NCBI GenBank assembly: GCA_002399445.1
Contig: DHDR01000018.1
Location: 1-6,779 of the forward strand
Source of the DNA: Ruminococcaceae bacterium UBA4871
GTDB taxonomy: Bacteria; Bacillota; Clostridia; Oscillospirales; Acutalibacteraceae
DNA: 6,779 bases
Reading direction: 5' to 3'
Shown: positions 1 through 5,589 of the stretch, piece after piece
Layout: the number at the start of each line of letters is the position of its first letter
Numbering within the stretch: position 1 is the first letter of the stretch
Program-made: the position numbers and the translations under genes
Notes under the pieces: model-generated
What the model was told of the DNA's origin: nothing
The model's input: the letters and a program-made list of their open reading frames with translations, nothing else
The model's database searches: none

Positions 1-746
1 ACGTTCCATACAATTTTATTCGCCACTGTCTGAAGCAGCTTCTCTTCGTGTTCCTTGTCCCACCGTTCCTGATAGTAGTCGATAAATGTTAGGAGCAAAT
101 TGATTCTCGCTATCAGAAGACTGTCACCCTGATACTCGTACCCGTAGGACGCCTCGAACGCCCGGATTGCCCATTTGACCCACTCGTCATAGTTTTCGGC
201 ATTTTCATTCACGACCCGAAGTTTCCGGTCGAGCTGCCCAATCCGGCGCTTTGGCGGGACGATAAGCTGCCCTGTTGACACATCGTAGCGGGATACAAGA
301 TAAGGCGCTTCTCCGCAGGTGATTTCCAGCCGCCGTGAATCCACATAATGTTTCCAAGTCTTTCTTTTTGGAAACTCGATCGGTTCTTCAGCAACCGTCC
401 ATGTGTGGTCGTCGTTTTCTGCATTGAATACATATTTCCTGCCAAACCACTCTTTATCGCAATCATTGTTCATCAAGTTACACAGCCACGCTGGGGTGAA
501 AACCTCGGCTTTTTTTCGTGTACGTTCCTGCTGTGCCTCCTGCGTCTTCTGGATTCTCGGCTTGATGATGTCCGCATTCTGTAGAAGGAGGCTGCGGCTT
601 ATATGGTCCTTATAGGTGAAGCCACGTCCAAGTTTCTCATAGGTATCGGTTGCCCAGATAATATTTTTCTTTGTTGATTTATCCTTAAGAAGCAAATCCA
701 AAAGAGAGGCCACCGGACCGCTCTGAATGTCTATCAGTTTTTCCAC
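1..746 (-). CDS. DNA methyltransferase / restriction subunit M-like protein, N-terminal part (runs off left edge)
   Basis: An uninterrupted minus-strand frame of 248 codons runs off the left edge. It starts with GTG at 746, the only start after an in-frame TAA at 767-765, with AGGAGGG about 12 bases upstream. Residues 81-88 read EVFTPAWL, the F-T-P motif that precedes the SAM-binding core in gamma-class N6-adenine methyltransferases such as the Eco57I-like enzymes. Residues about 140-150, LEITCGEAPYL, resemble a degenerate motif I of the DxxCGxGxFL type. The catalytic NPPY/F motif would lie beyond the edge, so activity cannot be judged. I recognise the general protein type as the 'restriction endonuclease subunit M' of Firmicutes mobile elements, which methylates adenine in a modification or phage-defence system. 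Its partner genes would be further left. The gene directly upstream is a broken HTH_17 protein in the same frame. Confidence is high that this is coding, moderate on function. Confidence 0.8.
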   Translation of the reverse strand, partial: MEKLIDIQSGPVASLLDLLLKDKSTKKNIIWATDTYEKLGRGFTYKDHISRSLLLQNADIIKPRIQKTQEAQQERTRKKAEVFTPAWLCNLMNNDCDKEWFGRKYVFNAENDDHTWTVAEEPIEFPKRKTWKHYVDSRRLEITCGEAPYLVSRYDVSTGQLIVPPKRRIGQLDRKLRVVNENAENYDEWVKWAIRAFEASYGYEYQGDSLLIARINLLLTFIDYYQERWDKEHEEKLLQTVANKIVWN

Positions 747-764
747 AAACGGATTTTCCCTCCT

Positions 765-1163
765 TTAAGCCTGTTCATTATCTTCCGTATTGCTTTCTTC
801 TGATGCGCCGCCGGATCTGATCCATTTGTCAATTTCGGACAATTTGAATTTCCAAAGCCTGCCGACCTTATAGGCAGGCATATTACGCTTATTGATCCAT
901 TGCAGGATGGCGTCCAGAATCGGTTTCGCCTGACTCTGCCGCTGCTTTTTCCGCTCCTCTGGCGACAGTTCCGCGATCCTGTTTTCTATTTCAAAAAGCC
1001 TGCTGCAGTACAGCAGCCCGATTCCAGCGGAAGATGTTTTCTGCTGGGACTTTGGCAAAGCTTTTACTGCCTTGTCAAATTTCCGCCGCGCATGAGCCCA
1101 GCAGCCGACCAGCGTAACATTCGGAATGCCACCTCTTGTGGCTCGTTCTCCACTGTCAGCAGT
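765..1163 (-). pseudogene. Chimeric broken gene: IS66 transposase fragment fused to the C-terminal half of an excisionase-like HTH_17 protein
   Basis: The open frame runs from just after a TAG at 1166-1164 to a TAA at 767-765. Its first part reads VGCWAHARRKFDKAVKALPK and continues to LSPEERKKQRQSQAKPILDA, which is the central catalytic region of IS66-family TnpC transposases. Near base 908 the match stops and the frame continues as ILQWINKRNMPAYKVGRLWK with a following FKLSEIDKWI. That is the second half of a MerR/excisionase-like helix-turn-helix (HTH_17), including the wing-like KVGRLWKF segment. The expected first helices of the HTH are missing. There is no convincing start codon or ribosome binding site: the only starts are a TTG at 1058 and an internal ATG. 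HTH_17 proteins commonly sit directly upstream of this kind of methyltransferase, so I infer that the intact gene was the methyltransferase's partner before the rearrangement. A functional fusion is possible but less likely. Confidence 0.75.
909..1127 (-). mobile_element. Internal fragment of an IS66-family transposase gene (tnpC)
   Basis: About 220 bp encode a continuous IS66 TnpC segment, from IPNVTLVGCWAHARRKF to QAKPILDA. In intact TnpC this lies in the middle of the DDE catalytic domain. Neither the N-terminal region, the C-terminal domain, the accessory genes tnpA/tnpB nor terminal inverted repeats are visible on either side. The fragment is therefore a relic, not a mobile unit. Boundaries are approximate, set where the similarity I recognise ends: near 1127 upstream, and near 909 where the HTH_17 coding sequence takes over. 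Confidence 0.75.
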
Positions 1164-1191
1164 CTAGCTGATTTATCATCAGTAATAGATT

Positions 1192-1296
1192 TTACTGCAG
1201 ATGAGGGAGCTTTCTCATTTTTCTTTCTTGACCTATAAATACTGCGCAGATAATCATAGCTGCTACAATACATATTCCGGCTACTACGTACTCCAC
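1192..1296 (-). CDS. Small single-pass membrane peptide, 34 aa
   Basis: This 34-codon frame starts with GTG at 1296. It is preceded by AGGGGAGGG, about 8-9 bases from the start, with in-frame stops just before it. Residues 3-21 form one hydrophobic segment, YVVAGICIVAAMIICAVFI. A basic tail follows, GQERKMRKLPHLQ, which predicts a single helix with the C-terminus in the cytoplasm by the positive-inside rule. The strong ribosome binding site and a membrane segment that fills the frame favour a real gene. Against it are the short length, the lack of a clear promoter and the location in rearranged accessory DNA. It could equally be the start of a longer membrane protein cut short by rearrangement, since IS66 debris starts about 65 bp downstream. 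I do not recognise a family. Hydrophobic peptides of this size include type I toxins and phage or ICE accessory peptides, but nothing seen here assigns it to either. Confidence 0.45.
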   Translation of the reverse strand: MEYVVAGICIVAAMIICAVFIGQERKMRKLPHLQ

Positions 1297-1569
1297 AGCT
1301 GAGCCCTCCCCTTTTTACTATTCCATAAAAGAAATGATAAATTTCGCGACTGCATTTCCTGACATCTATCCTCGACACTCAGCATCAAAAAACATCTAAT
1401 CCACTGCCTCAAAGGCTAACATCTAATCTGGCAACTCAACTATGCGACAGAATTCTGGAACAGCTTCAGAAGCGCTCCGTAGATAAGTTTCCACAAAGCG
1501 ACTTGCTCCGGTCAGCCGAATGAGTCATCAACCCCGCAAGCGCCCTGAAATCAAGCCTTTCTTGACTTA
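1297..1569. other. Non-coding stretch downstream of rlmD, likely accessory-element debris
   Basis: No frame here looks like a gene on either strand and no promoter stands out. A short imperfect hairpin (1548-1568) lies just after the rlmD stop codon but lacks a T-run on the minus strand. The stretch separates the chromosomal-type operon (rlmD) from the rearranged region with the IS66 fragment and methyltransferase. It is the most likely place for an integration or recombination junction. No direct repeat marking an attachment site can be confirmed from one side only. Confidence 0.4.
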
Positions 1570-2721
1570 TCAGTCCTTCACCCTTGACATCAATACAACC
1601 GTCTCAACGTGGTCGGTATGTGGAAACATGTCCACCGGTTGAATCTTTTGAACAAGATAGCCGCGTCCGCAAAGGTAGTCCAAGTCACGCGCCTGTGTTT
1701 CCGGATTACAGGAAATATACACTACACGTTTTGGAGCAAGTTCCCATAAAGAAAGGAGAAAACGCTCTGTACTTCCCGCACGCGGAGGATCCATAAATAC
1801 TACATCCGCGTGGTCTCCTTCTGCTGCCATTTGTGTCAGGCATTTTGTTGCGTCTGCGCATAAAAAATAGGCATTTTGAATATGATTCCGCTTCGCATTC
1901 GCCACCGCATCATGCACAGCGTCCCGATTCAGTTCAATACCGTATACACGGTCCGCACGGCTAGCTGCAACTAAACCAATTGTACCAATTCCGCAATAAG
2001 CATCAATCACGGTTTCTCTCCCCGTCAATTGTGCAAATTCCATTGCCTTCCTGTAAAGTACCTCACATTGAATGGGATTGATTTGATAAAAGCTCTTTGC
2101 TGAAATCCGAAACTGGCAGCCACACAGCGTATCTTCGATATATCCGTGTCCATACAAAACCTTCTCCTGTTTACCCAGCACCATGCTGGTCCTGCGATTA
2201 TTCAAATTCAGCAAAACGGTCGTTATTTCCGGATGCATTTGCAGCAGTGCTTTCACAAATTTCTTAGCTGGAAAAATCGGGTTGGCCGCCACTAATACGA
2301 CCATGACCTGTCCGCTTGTAAACCCACGCTTTACTAATACATGGCGCAGGAAACCACGTCCCGTCACTTCATCATAAGGCTTCAGTTTAAAGCTTGTCAT
2401 CAGTTCTCGGACTGATGCCATAATCCGGTCCGCTGTTTCATCTTCCGTCAGGCAGGATTCTACTGGCACCACATGATGTGTGCTGGATTGATAGACTCCG
2501 GAACAAATCTTGCCATGCCGGTCTGTTGTAAAGGCAGCCTGCACTTTATTCCGGTAATGGTAGGGGTTTTTCATCCCGAGGATTGGCTCTACTTTGCAAA
2601 ACCTCCCCAGTAATTTTTGCACGCGTTTCTGTTTCCATGCCAGTTGCCGCGGATATTCCATATTTTGCAACTGGCACCCGCCGCACTTCCGGTACAGCGG
2701 ACATTGTTTTACTTCTTCCAT
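1570..2721 (-). CDS. rlmD: 23S rRNA (uracil-5-)-methyltransferase, RlmD/RumA family
   Basis: This 383-residue protein belongs to the TrmA/RlmD family of SAM-dependent RNA m5U methyltransferases. It acts in the cytoplasm and methylates a uridine of 23S rRNA; U1939 or U747 cannot be distinguished here. Cysteines C7, C13 and C16 (CPLYRKCGGC) with C90 form the [4Fe-4S] site known from RumA. DAYCGIGTIG (240-249) is the SAM-binding loop and MDPPR (310-314) is motif IV. SCNP holds the nucleophilic Cys338, and HVETV near the C-terminus holds the general base Glu373. There is no room for the N-terminal TRAM domain of classical RumA (about 430-450 residues), as in many shorter Firmicutes paralogs. The ATG start has AGGAAAGG upstream. 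It follows the glycine-zipper gene after 42 bp on the same strand, so the two are probably cotranscribed. All catalytic residues are present, so it is predicted to be active. Confidence 0.93.
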   Translation of the reverse strand: MEEVKQCPLYRKCGGCQLQNMEYPRQLAWKQKRVQKLLGRFCKVEPILGMKNPYHYRNKVQAAFTTDRHGKICSGVYQSSTHHVVPVESCLTEDETADRIMASVRELMTSFKLKPYDEVTGRGFLRHVLVKRGFTSGQVMVVLVAANPIFPAKKFVKALLQMHPEITTVLLNLNNRRTSMVLGKQEKVLYGHGYIEDTLCGCQFRISAKSFYQINPIQCEVLYRKAMEFAQLTGRETVIDAYCGIGTIGLVAASRADRVYGIELNRDAVHDAVANAKRNHIQNAYFLCADATKCLTQMAAEGDHADVVFMDPPRAGSTERFLLSLWELAPKRVVYISCNPETQARDLDYLCGRGYLVQKIQPVDMFPHTDHVETVVLMSRVKD

Positions 2722-2763
2722 ATTTACCTTTCCTGCTTTCTCTCTTTAATGGTTGCTGTCACT

Positions 2764-2991
2764 TTATTCCTTTTCTTTCTGAAGACTCGCGCCTACTGCG
2801 ATACCGAGGCACATACCAATACTGATTCCTAATCCTATATTTCCAAACAGTTGACCTAGAGCCGACCCAAAACAAATGCCGACGCACAGACCCACTGTCA
2901 TATAATTTTCTTTTTTAAGGCCTTTCTTTTCGACTTTCCCATTTTCGTCCTCCCTATTTTGCACTTGTTCAGACTTTTTATTTTCTTCCAT
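2764..2991 (-). CDS. Small glycine-zipper membrane protein, 75 aa
   Basis: I chose the ATG at 2991 because GGGAGAG lies just upstream of it and a promoter lies a further 37 bp away; the frame stays open further upstream but overlaps that promoter. Residues 1-29 are highly charged and polar (EENKKSEQVQNREDENGKVE and on). Residues 31-70 form a hydrophobic hairpin with glycine at every fourth position (G34, G38, G42, G46, G50, then G55, G59, G63, G67), which is a classic glycine zipper that packs helices tightly. The tail is QKEKE. It is likely an inner-membrane protein of two short helices with a charged cytoplasmic N-terminus. The function is unknown. Glycine-zipper proteins can oligomerise, but nothing here shows a pore or toxin. 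It is the first gene of the operon with rlmD. Confidence 0.8.
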   Translation of the reverse strand: MEENKKSEQVQNREDENGKVEKKGLKKENYMTVGLCVGICFGSALGQLFGNIGLGISIGMCLGIAVGASLQKEKE

Positions 2992-3027
2992 AGTTCTCTC
3001 CCAGTTTGACGGTTTTGTTCTAATTGT

Positions 3028-3056
3028 ATTGTAATGCAAATGCAGATTGGAAACAA
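3028..3056 (-). promoter_or_regulatory. Promoter for the glycine-zipper/rlmD operon
   Basis: On the minus strand TTGTTT (3056-3051) is followed after 17 bp by TACAAT (3033-3028), a good sigma-A type promoter. It lies 37 bp upstream of the ATG at 2991 and accounts for transcription of the whole minus-strand operon. Confidence 0.65.
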
Positions 3057-3094
3057 GTTTTTCACCTTTTCCCATTATAGGATACGGAAAAAGC

Positions 3095-3124
3095 TTGTTT
3101 ACTCTTATGGTTTTGCGCTATACT
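3095..3124 (+). promoter_or_regulatory. Promoter for the MotA/FliG-like and SDR operon
   Basis: TTGTTT (3095-3100) is followed after 18 bp by TATACT (3119-3124). The start codon at 3160 is 35 bp further on. It diverges from the minus-strand promoter, and the two -35 boxes are about 40 bp apart, so a regulator bound between them could affect both operons. Confidence 0.6.
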
Positions 3125-3159
3125 GTTTTTATTGGAATTTTTTTCTGGAGGAAACTGTG

Positions 3160-4113
3160 ATGGATAATTTTGAATATATCAGCAGCCGGATACAGTGTCC
3201 GGATGCAGAAAAAGAAAATGCATTTGCCATCGTTCAAAGAATCTGTACCTATGCTGAAAAAGCCCGCACAGAAGGGCCGCTTGCTTTGGAACCGCTTCTG
3301 GATAAAGAACCGGATGCATTTCTGCAGGACAGTCTGCGCCGCCTTGTAGACGCGGAAAGCCCAAACGAACTGCAAGAGGCTATGCAAATTCACATCCTTG
3401 CCGCCAACGCCTCTGGCAGCCGTTTTCTGGAACTTATGGTGATTGCAGACGGCATCTATGAAATGGCCAAAAACATGCGGCCGAGGACCCTGCTCAGCCG
3501 ACTTAGTGAATGGTTCGGCGAAACTTACCGAAATCGTTTTGCTGAAGAGTTGGCTAAATTGGAGGCAGAAGAAGAGCAGCACGCACGAGATGCCCACGCA
3601 AAACAGGAAGCACAGACTGCCCAAATCCAGACAGTAAAACCGAAAGAGAAAGAGCAAACTCATCCAGAGATTCCTGTTGAATCTTCCATCCTGCCACAAA
3701 ACTCTGACACACCTGAATCTTCGACAAAAGAAAAAGCAGATACGCAACAGCCAGTTGGTCCTACTGCAAATACATCACAGCAGGCGTCTATTGCCGCATT
3801 CCATCAGCTCGGTTCCTGCGGATTTGATTCCATTAAACGTCTGCTGCAAGATGTGGACGATAAAGTGCTGGCGGCTGCTCTGAAAGGAGTGGATAAGCCG
3901 CTGTTCTCCTTATTTTGGTCTGCTCTTCCGAAAGAGCGCTGCCAAAAGCTGCTGGAAAATATGGGTGAAGCCTATCCCATGCATACAAACGATATTGAAG
4001 AAGCACAATCTAAGATTTTAGATATTGCAAAAAAATTGGAAGCAAAGCAAGAGATTTCACTCGATTTTCCCAATGGACAACTAAAAGCACCACACTGGGA
4101 AGTCATTTTATAA
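3160..4113 (+). CDS. Soluble MotA-like / FliG C-terminal-like fusion protein, 317 aa
   Basis: The start at 3160 is set by GGAGG at 3147-3151; upstream codons overlap the promoter. Three parts can be read. Residues about 18-135 resemble the cytoplasmic portions of the stator protein MotA. AEKARTEGPLALE (32-44) matches the ARREGLLALE loop, with R36 and E44 eight residues apart like R90 and E98 of E. coli MotA. Residues 90-130 resemble MotA's C-terminal tail, with no transmembrane segments. Residues 135-210 are a charged, then Q/T/S-rich, probably disordered linker. Residues 211-298 resemble the FliG C-terminal torque domain: FDSIKRLLQDVDDKVLAAAL, then KG (K242), and the closing IEEAQSKILDIAKKLE. 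By my alignment several motor-critical charges are changed (DD to EN, R297 to H). It has no signal peptide, so it is cytoplasmic. It is cotranscribed with the SDR gene. The FliG match is fairly secure, the MotA match moderate, and the function unknown. Confidence 0.75.
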   Translation: MDNFEYISSRIQCPDAEKENAFAIVQRICTYAEKARTEGPLALEPLLDKEPDAFLQDSLRRLVDAESPNELQEAMQIHILAANASGSRFLELMVIADGIYEMAKNMRPRTLLSRLSEWFGETYRNRFAEELAKLEAEEEQHARDAHAKQEAQTAQIQTVKPKEKEQTHPEIPVESSILPQNSDTPESSTKEKADTQQPVGPTANTSQQASIAAFHQLGSCGFDSIKRLLQDVDDKVLAAALKGVDKPLFSLFWSALPKERCQKLLENMGEAYPMHTNDIEEAQSKILDIAKKLEAKQEISLDFPNGQLKAPHWEVIL

Positions 4114-4125
4114 GGAGGAATTGCC

Positions 4126-4899
4126 ATGCAGATTGCCGTTGTCACAGGAGCCTCCAGCGGGCTGGGCCGTGAATTCGTTTACCAAATCAGCAGGACGGAA
4201 ACTTTAGACGAAATTTGGGTAATTGCCCGCCGTAAAAACCGTTTGCAGGAACTTTCTGCAAAAATCAAAACGGTTCATGTGCGGCCAATTGCATTGGATT
4301 TAACTTCCCAGAAAAGCATGACAATTTACCGTGAACTGCTAAAGCAGGAAAATCCGGATGTGCGGATTTTCGTAAATGCTGCCGGATTCGGTAAGATGGG
4401 AAATTACGCTGAAATTTCTCGGCAGGACTGTGACAGCATGATTGACCTTGACTGCCGTGCGGCTGTGGATATGACGGTATTGACACTGCCTTACATGCGT
4501 GAGGGAGCACGAATTTTAGAAATTTGCTCCACCGCAGCCTTTCAGCCGCTGTCCGCACTAAGTGTTTATGCAGCCAGTAAAGCTTTTCTCTTACATTATA
4601 CACGTGCACTGCGGTGGGAGCTATCCCCACGCGGTATCCATACAACTGCTGTGTGTCCTTACTGGATTAAGGATACAGAATTTATTTCAACTGCGAAAAA
4701 GACAAGGAACAGCACAGCGGTTCGGCATTTTCCATTGGCAAGTCATGTACACAGTGTCGTAAAGCTTGCTTTAATGGACAGCCGGTTGAATTTGGCTGTT
4801 TCCACGCCTAGCCCAATGAGTTTTGTTCACCGGATTTTTGCAAAGTTTATCCCACACAGTGCCATGATTGGTATTTGGGAACTGCTGAGACGGATTTAG
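4126..4899 (+). CDS. Short-chain dehydrogenase/reductase (SDR family)
   Basis: This 257-residue protein has the classical SDR plan and length. TGASSGLG (7-14) is the cofactor-binding glycine motif and NAAG (84-87) the structural motif. Catalytic Ser135, Tyr148 and Lys152 lie in the S-x12-Y-x3-K pattern (YAASK). ARR near 34-36, after the second strand, favours NADP(H) over NAD(H). The tetrad asparagine, usually in a MIxxN context, appears replaced by Asp109 (MIDLDC). The family consists of cytoplasmic NAD(P)-dependent oxidoreductases; the substrate cannot be read from the sequence. The C-terminal region (RIFAKFIPHSAMIGIWELLR) is hydrophobic and amphipathic, perhaps for membrane or dimer contact. 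AAGGAGG ends 7 bp before the ATG, and only 12 bp separate it from the MotA/FliG-like gene, so both sit in one operon. Confidence 0.9.
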   Translation: MQIAVVTGASSGLGREFVYQISRTETLDEIWVIARRKNRLQELSAKIKTVHVRPIALDLTSQKSMTIYRELLKQENPDVRIFVNAAGFGKMGNYAEISRQDCDSMIDLDCRAAVDMTVLTLPYMREGARILEICSTAAFQPLSALSVYAASKAFLLHYTRALRWELSPRGIHTTAVCPYWIKDTEFISTAKKTRNSTAVRHFPLASHVHSVVKLALMDSRLNLAVSTPSPMSFVHRIFAKFIPHSAMIGIWELLRRI

Positions 4900-4946
4900 C
4901 ACATGCACTTCTGTGCTGTCATACAAGATCCGTTTAAAACGATAAA

Positions 4947-4988
4947 AATAAGGTACCCACACGAATTTTATCCGGTGGGTACCTTATT
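4947..4988 (-). terminator. Hairpin terminator, best oriented for the minus-strand small gene, possibly bidirectional
   Basis: There is a perfect 14-bp inverted repeat: AATAAGGTACCCAC at 4947-4960 and GTGGGTACCTTATT at 4975-4988, with a 14-base loop. On the minus strand the stem is followed by a T-rich run (TTATTTTTATCG). On the plus strand only TTATTATATAACG follows. It therefore fits best as the end of the 41-codon minus-strand gene, and may also end the SDR operon 48 bp after its stop codon. Confidence 0.75.
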
Positions 4989-5053
4989 ATATAACGATTG
5001 AATCTAATTTATCTAAGAATCCGCTTCTCAAGAAAATTCTATGTTTTCTGAAG

Positions 5054-5179
5054 TTAAAAGCAAGCCGTAGTTTTTAAGTCATGGGAATCAGTCCTTTCCT
5101 CAAAATATTGATGTTGTTCTGAATCAAGATCCTGCATCACTGGACTCACCCTTTCTTTTTCTTTTATGTTTGTTCGCAT
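5054..5179 (-). CDS. Small soluble protein, 41 aa, with its own promoter and terminator
   Basis: The frame starts with ATG at 5179, preceded by GGAG at 5191-5188 with 8-base spacing, and ends with TAA at 5056-5054. It begins MRTNIKEKERVSPVMQDLDS and ends TDSHDLKTTACF, with one cysteine at position 40. It is highly charged, hydrophilic and without a membrane segment. A consensus extended -10 promoter lies 47-75 bp upstream and a strong minus-strand terminator lies about 65 bp downstream, so a short transcript of about 270 bases is well supported. I do not recognise a family. A basic start, acidic middle and C-terminal Cys-Phe could suit a modified or secreted peptide precursor, but no processing or maturation gene is nearby and there is no leader motif. 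Alternatively the transcript may act as a small RNA and the frame be chance. The promoter and terminator are more certain than the protein. Confidence 0.55.
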   Translation of the reverse strand: MRTNIKEKERVSPVMQDLDSEQHQYFEERTDSHDLKTTACF

Positions 5180-5225
5180 TTTACTTACTCCATTGGATTC
5201 GCCTCTATCTGTTTGGATTATCTGT

Positions 5226-5254
5226 ATCATAGCATAGCTGAATCAAAATTGCAA
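5226..5254 (-). promoter_or_regulatory. Strong extended -10 promoter for the 41-codon gene
   Basis: On the minus strand TTGCAA (5254-5249), a 17-bp spacer and TATGAT (5231-5226), with TG one base upstream of the -10 (TGCTATGAT). The upstream flank is A/T-rich and could act as an UP element. Predicted start is near 5219, giving a leader of about 40 bases to the ATG at 5179. Confidence 0.7.
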
Positions 5255-5486
5255 GCCATTTTTGAAATATTTTTTATTTTTCTTTCATTGTTCTCCGATT
5301 TATTAGTTTTTTAAAACTCTATTCACATATTAATGCAGCATTTATTATTTGTTTATTCATTTTTCAATAATTCTGTTCGCATCCAATGACCTTTTACACT
5401 CATAGCAGAAAACAGCCCCTGCCCGTTTAAATCCTGTGGATTGTGCCAATATTTCCATATGAAGAACGCAGAGTAGAAAACCTTTC
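5255..5486. other. AT-rich intergenic region between divergent promoters
   Basis: This stretch is very AT-rich, with T-runs around 5264-5283. It separates the minus-strand small gene from the plus-strand DUF212 gene. I see no convincing coding frame, RNA gene or repeat. The 9-mer TGTTCGCAT occurs at 5171-5179 and again near 5368, which may be chance. Confidence 0.5.
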
Positions 5487-5515
5487 TTTACTTTATTCTG
5501 CGGACAGGGTATAAT
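5487..5515 (+). promoter_or_regulatory. Promoter for the DUF212/YuiD-type gene
   Basis: TTTACT (5487-5492), 17 bp, then a perfect TATAAT (5510-5515). The start would be at about 5521-5523, giving a leader of nearly 90 bases. The ATG within the -10 box (5514) can therefore not be the start codon of the gene. Confidence 0.65.
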
Positions 5516-5522
5516 GCAATCA

Positions 5523-5589
5523 GGCTCTCTGCAGACGACTTGTCTTTGGAAAGCCGCCGAAAGAGGGCCGGAAACTGTTTTGTCCGGCC
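5523..5589 (+). promoter_or_regulatory. Candidate structured leader RNA with two mutually exclusive folds
   Basis: GGCTCTCT (5523-5530), which begins right at the predicted transcript start, can pair over 8 bp (one G-U) with AGAGGGCC (5562-5569). The enclosed part holds AGAC/GTCT (5533-5536 with 5542-5545) and a second weak stem (TTGG at 5546-5549 with CC-AA at 5557-5561), giving a three-way junction. The closing arm overlaps the left arm of a second hairpin, GGCCGGA (5566-5572) with TCCGGCC (5583-5589), which ends about 8 bases before the ribosome binding site GAGGGGG. Only one of the two structures can form at a time, the usual design of a riboswitch or attenuator acting on translation. I do not recognise a known riboswitch class, so the regulatory role is inferred. 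Confidence 0.35.

Noticed and set aside
1064..1378. Minus-strand frame of 104 codons
   Set aside because: Its 3' part is an out-of-frame reading of IS66 coding DNA and it has no ribosome binding site; the small membrane peptide and the IS66 frame explain the region better.
1548..1568. Hairpin (8 bp with one G-U on the minus strand, 5-base loop) just after the rlmD stop as a terminator
   Set aside because: No T-run follows on the minus strand (CAGGGCG instead), so it is too weak to list as a terminator.
3034..3036. ATG at 3034 as start of the MotA/FliG-like gene
   Set aside because: It lies upstream of the predicted promoter; the ATG at 3160 has a GGAGG at the correct distance.
3118..3747. 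Minus-strand frame of 209 codons opposite the MotA/FliG-like gene
   Set aside because: Cys/Phe-rich low-quality translation typical of an antisense frame, ending inside the promoter region.
4898..4917. AGCACA/TGTGCT hairpin at the SDR stop codon
   Set aside because: Only 6 bp with an 8-base loop and no T-run; the better terminator candidate is at 4947-4988.
5514..5516. ATG at 5514 as start of the DUF212 gene
   Set aside because: It lies inside the TATAAT box, has no ribosome binding site and adds 32 residues unlike the family; the start at 5610 fits the family length and the GAGGGGG site.
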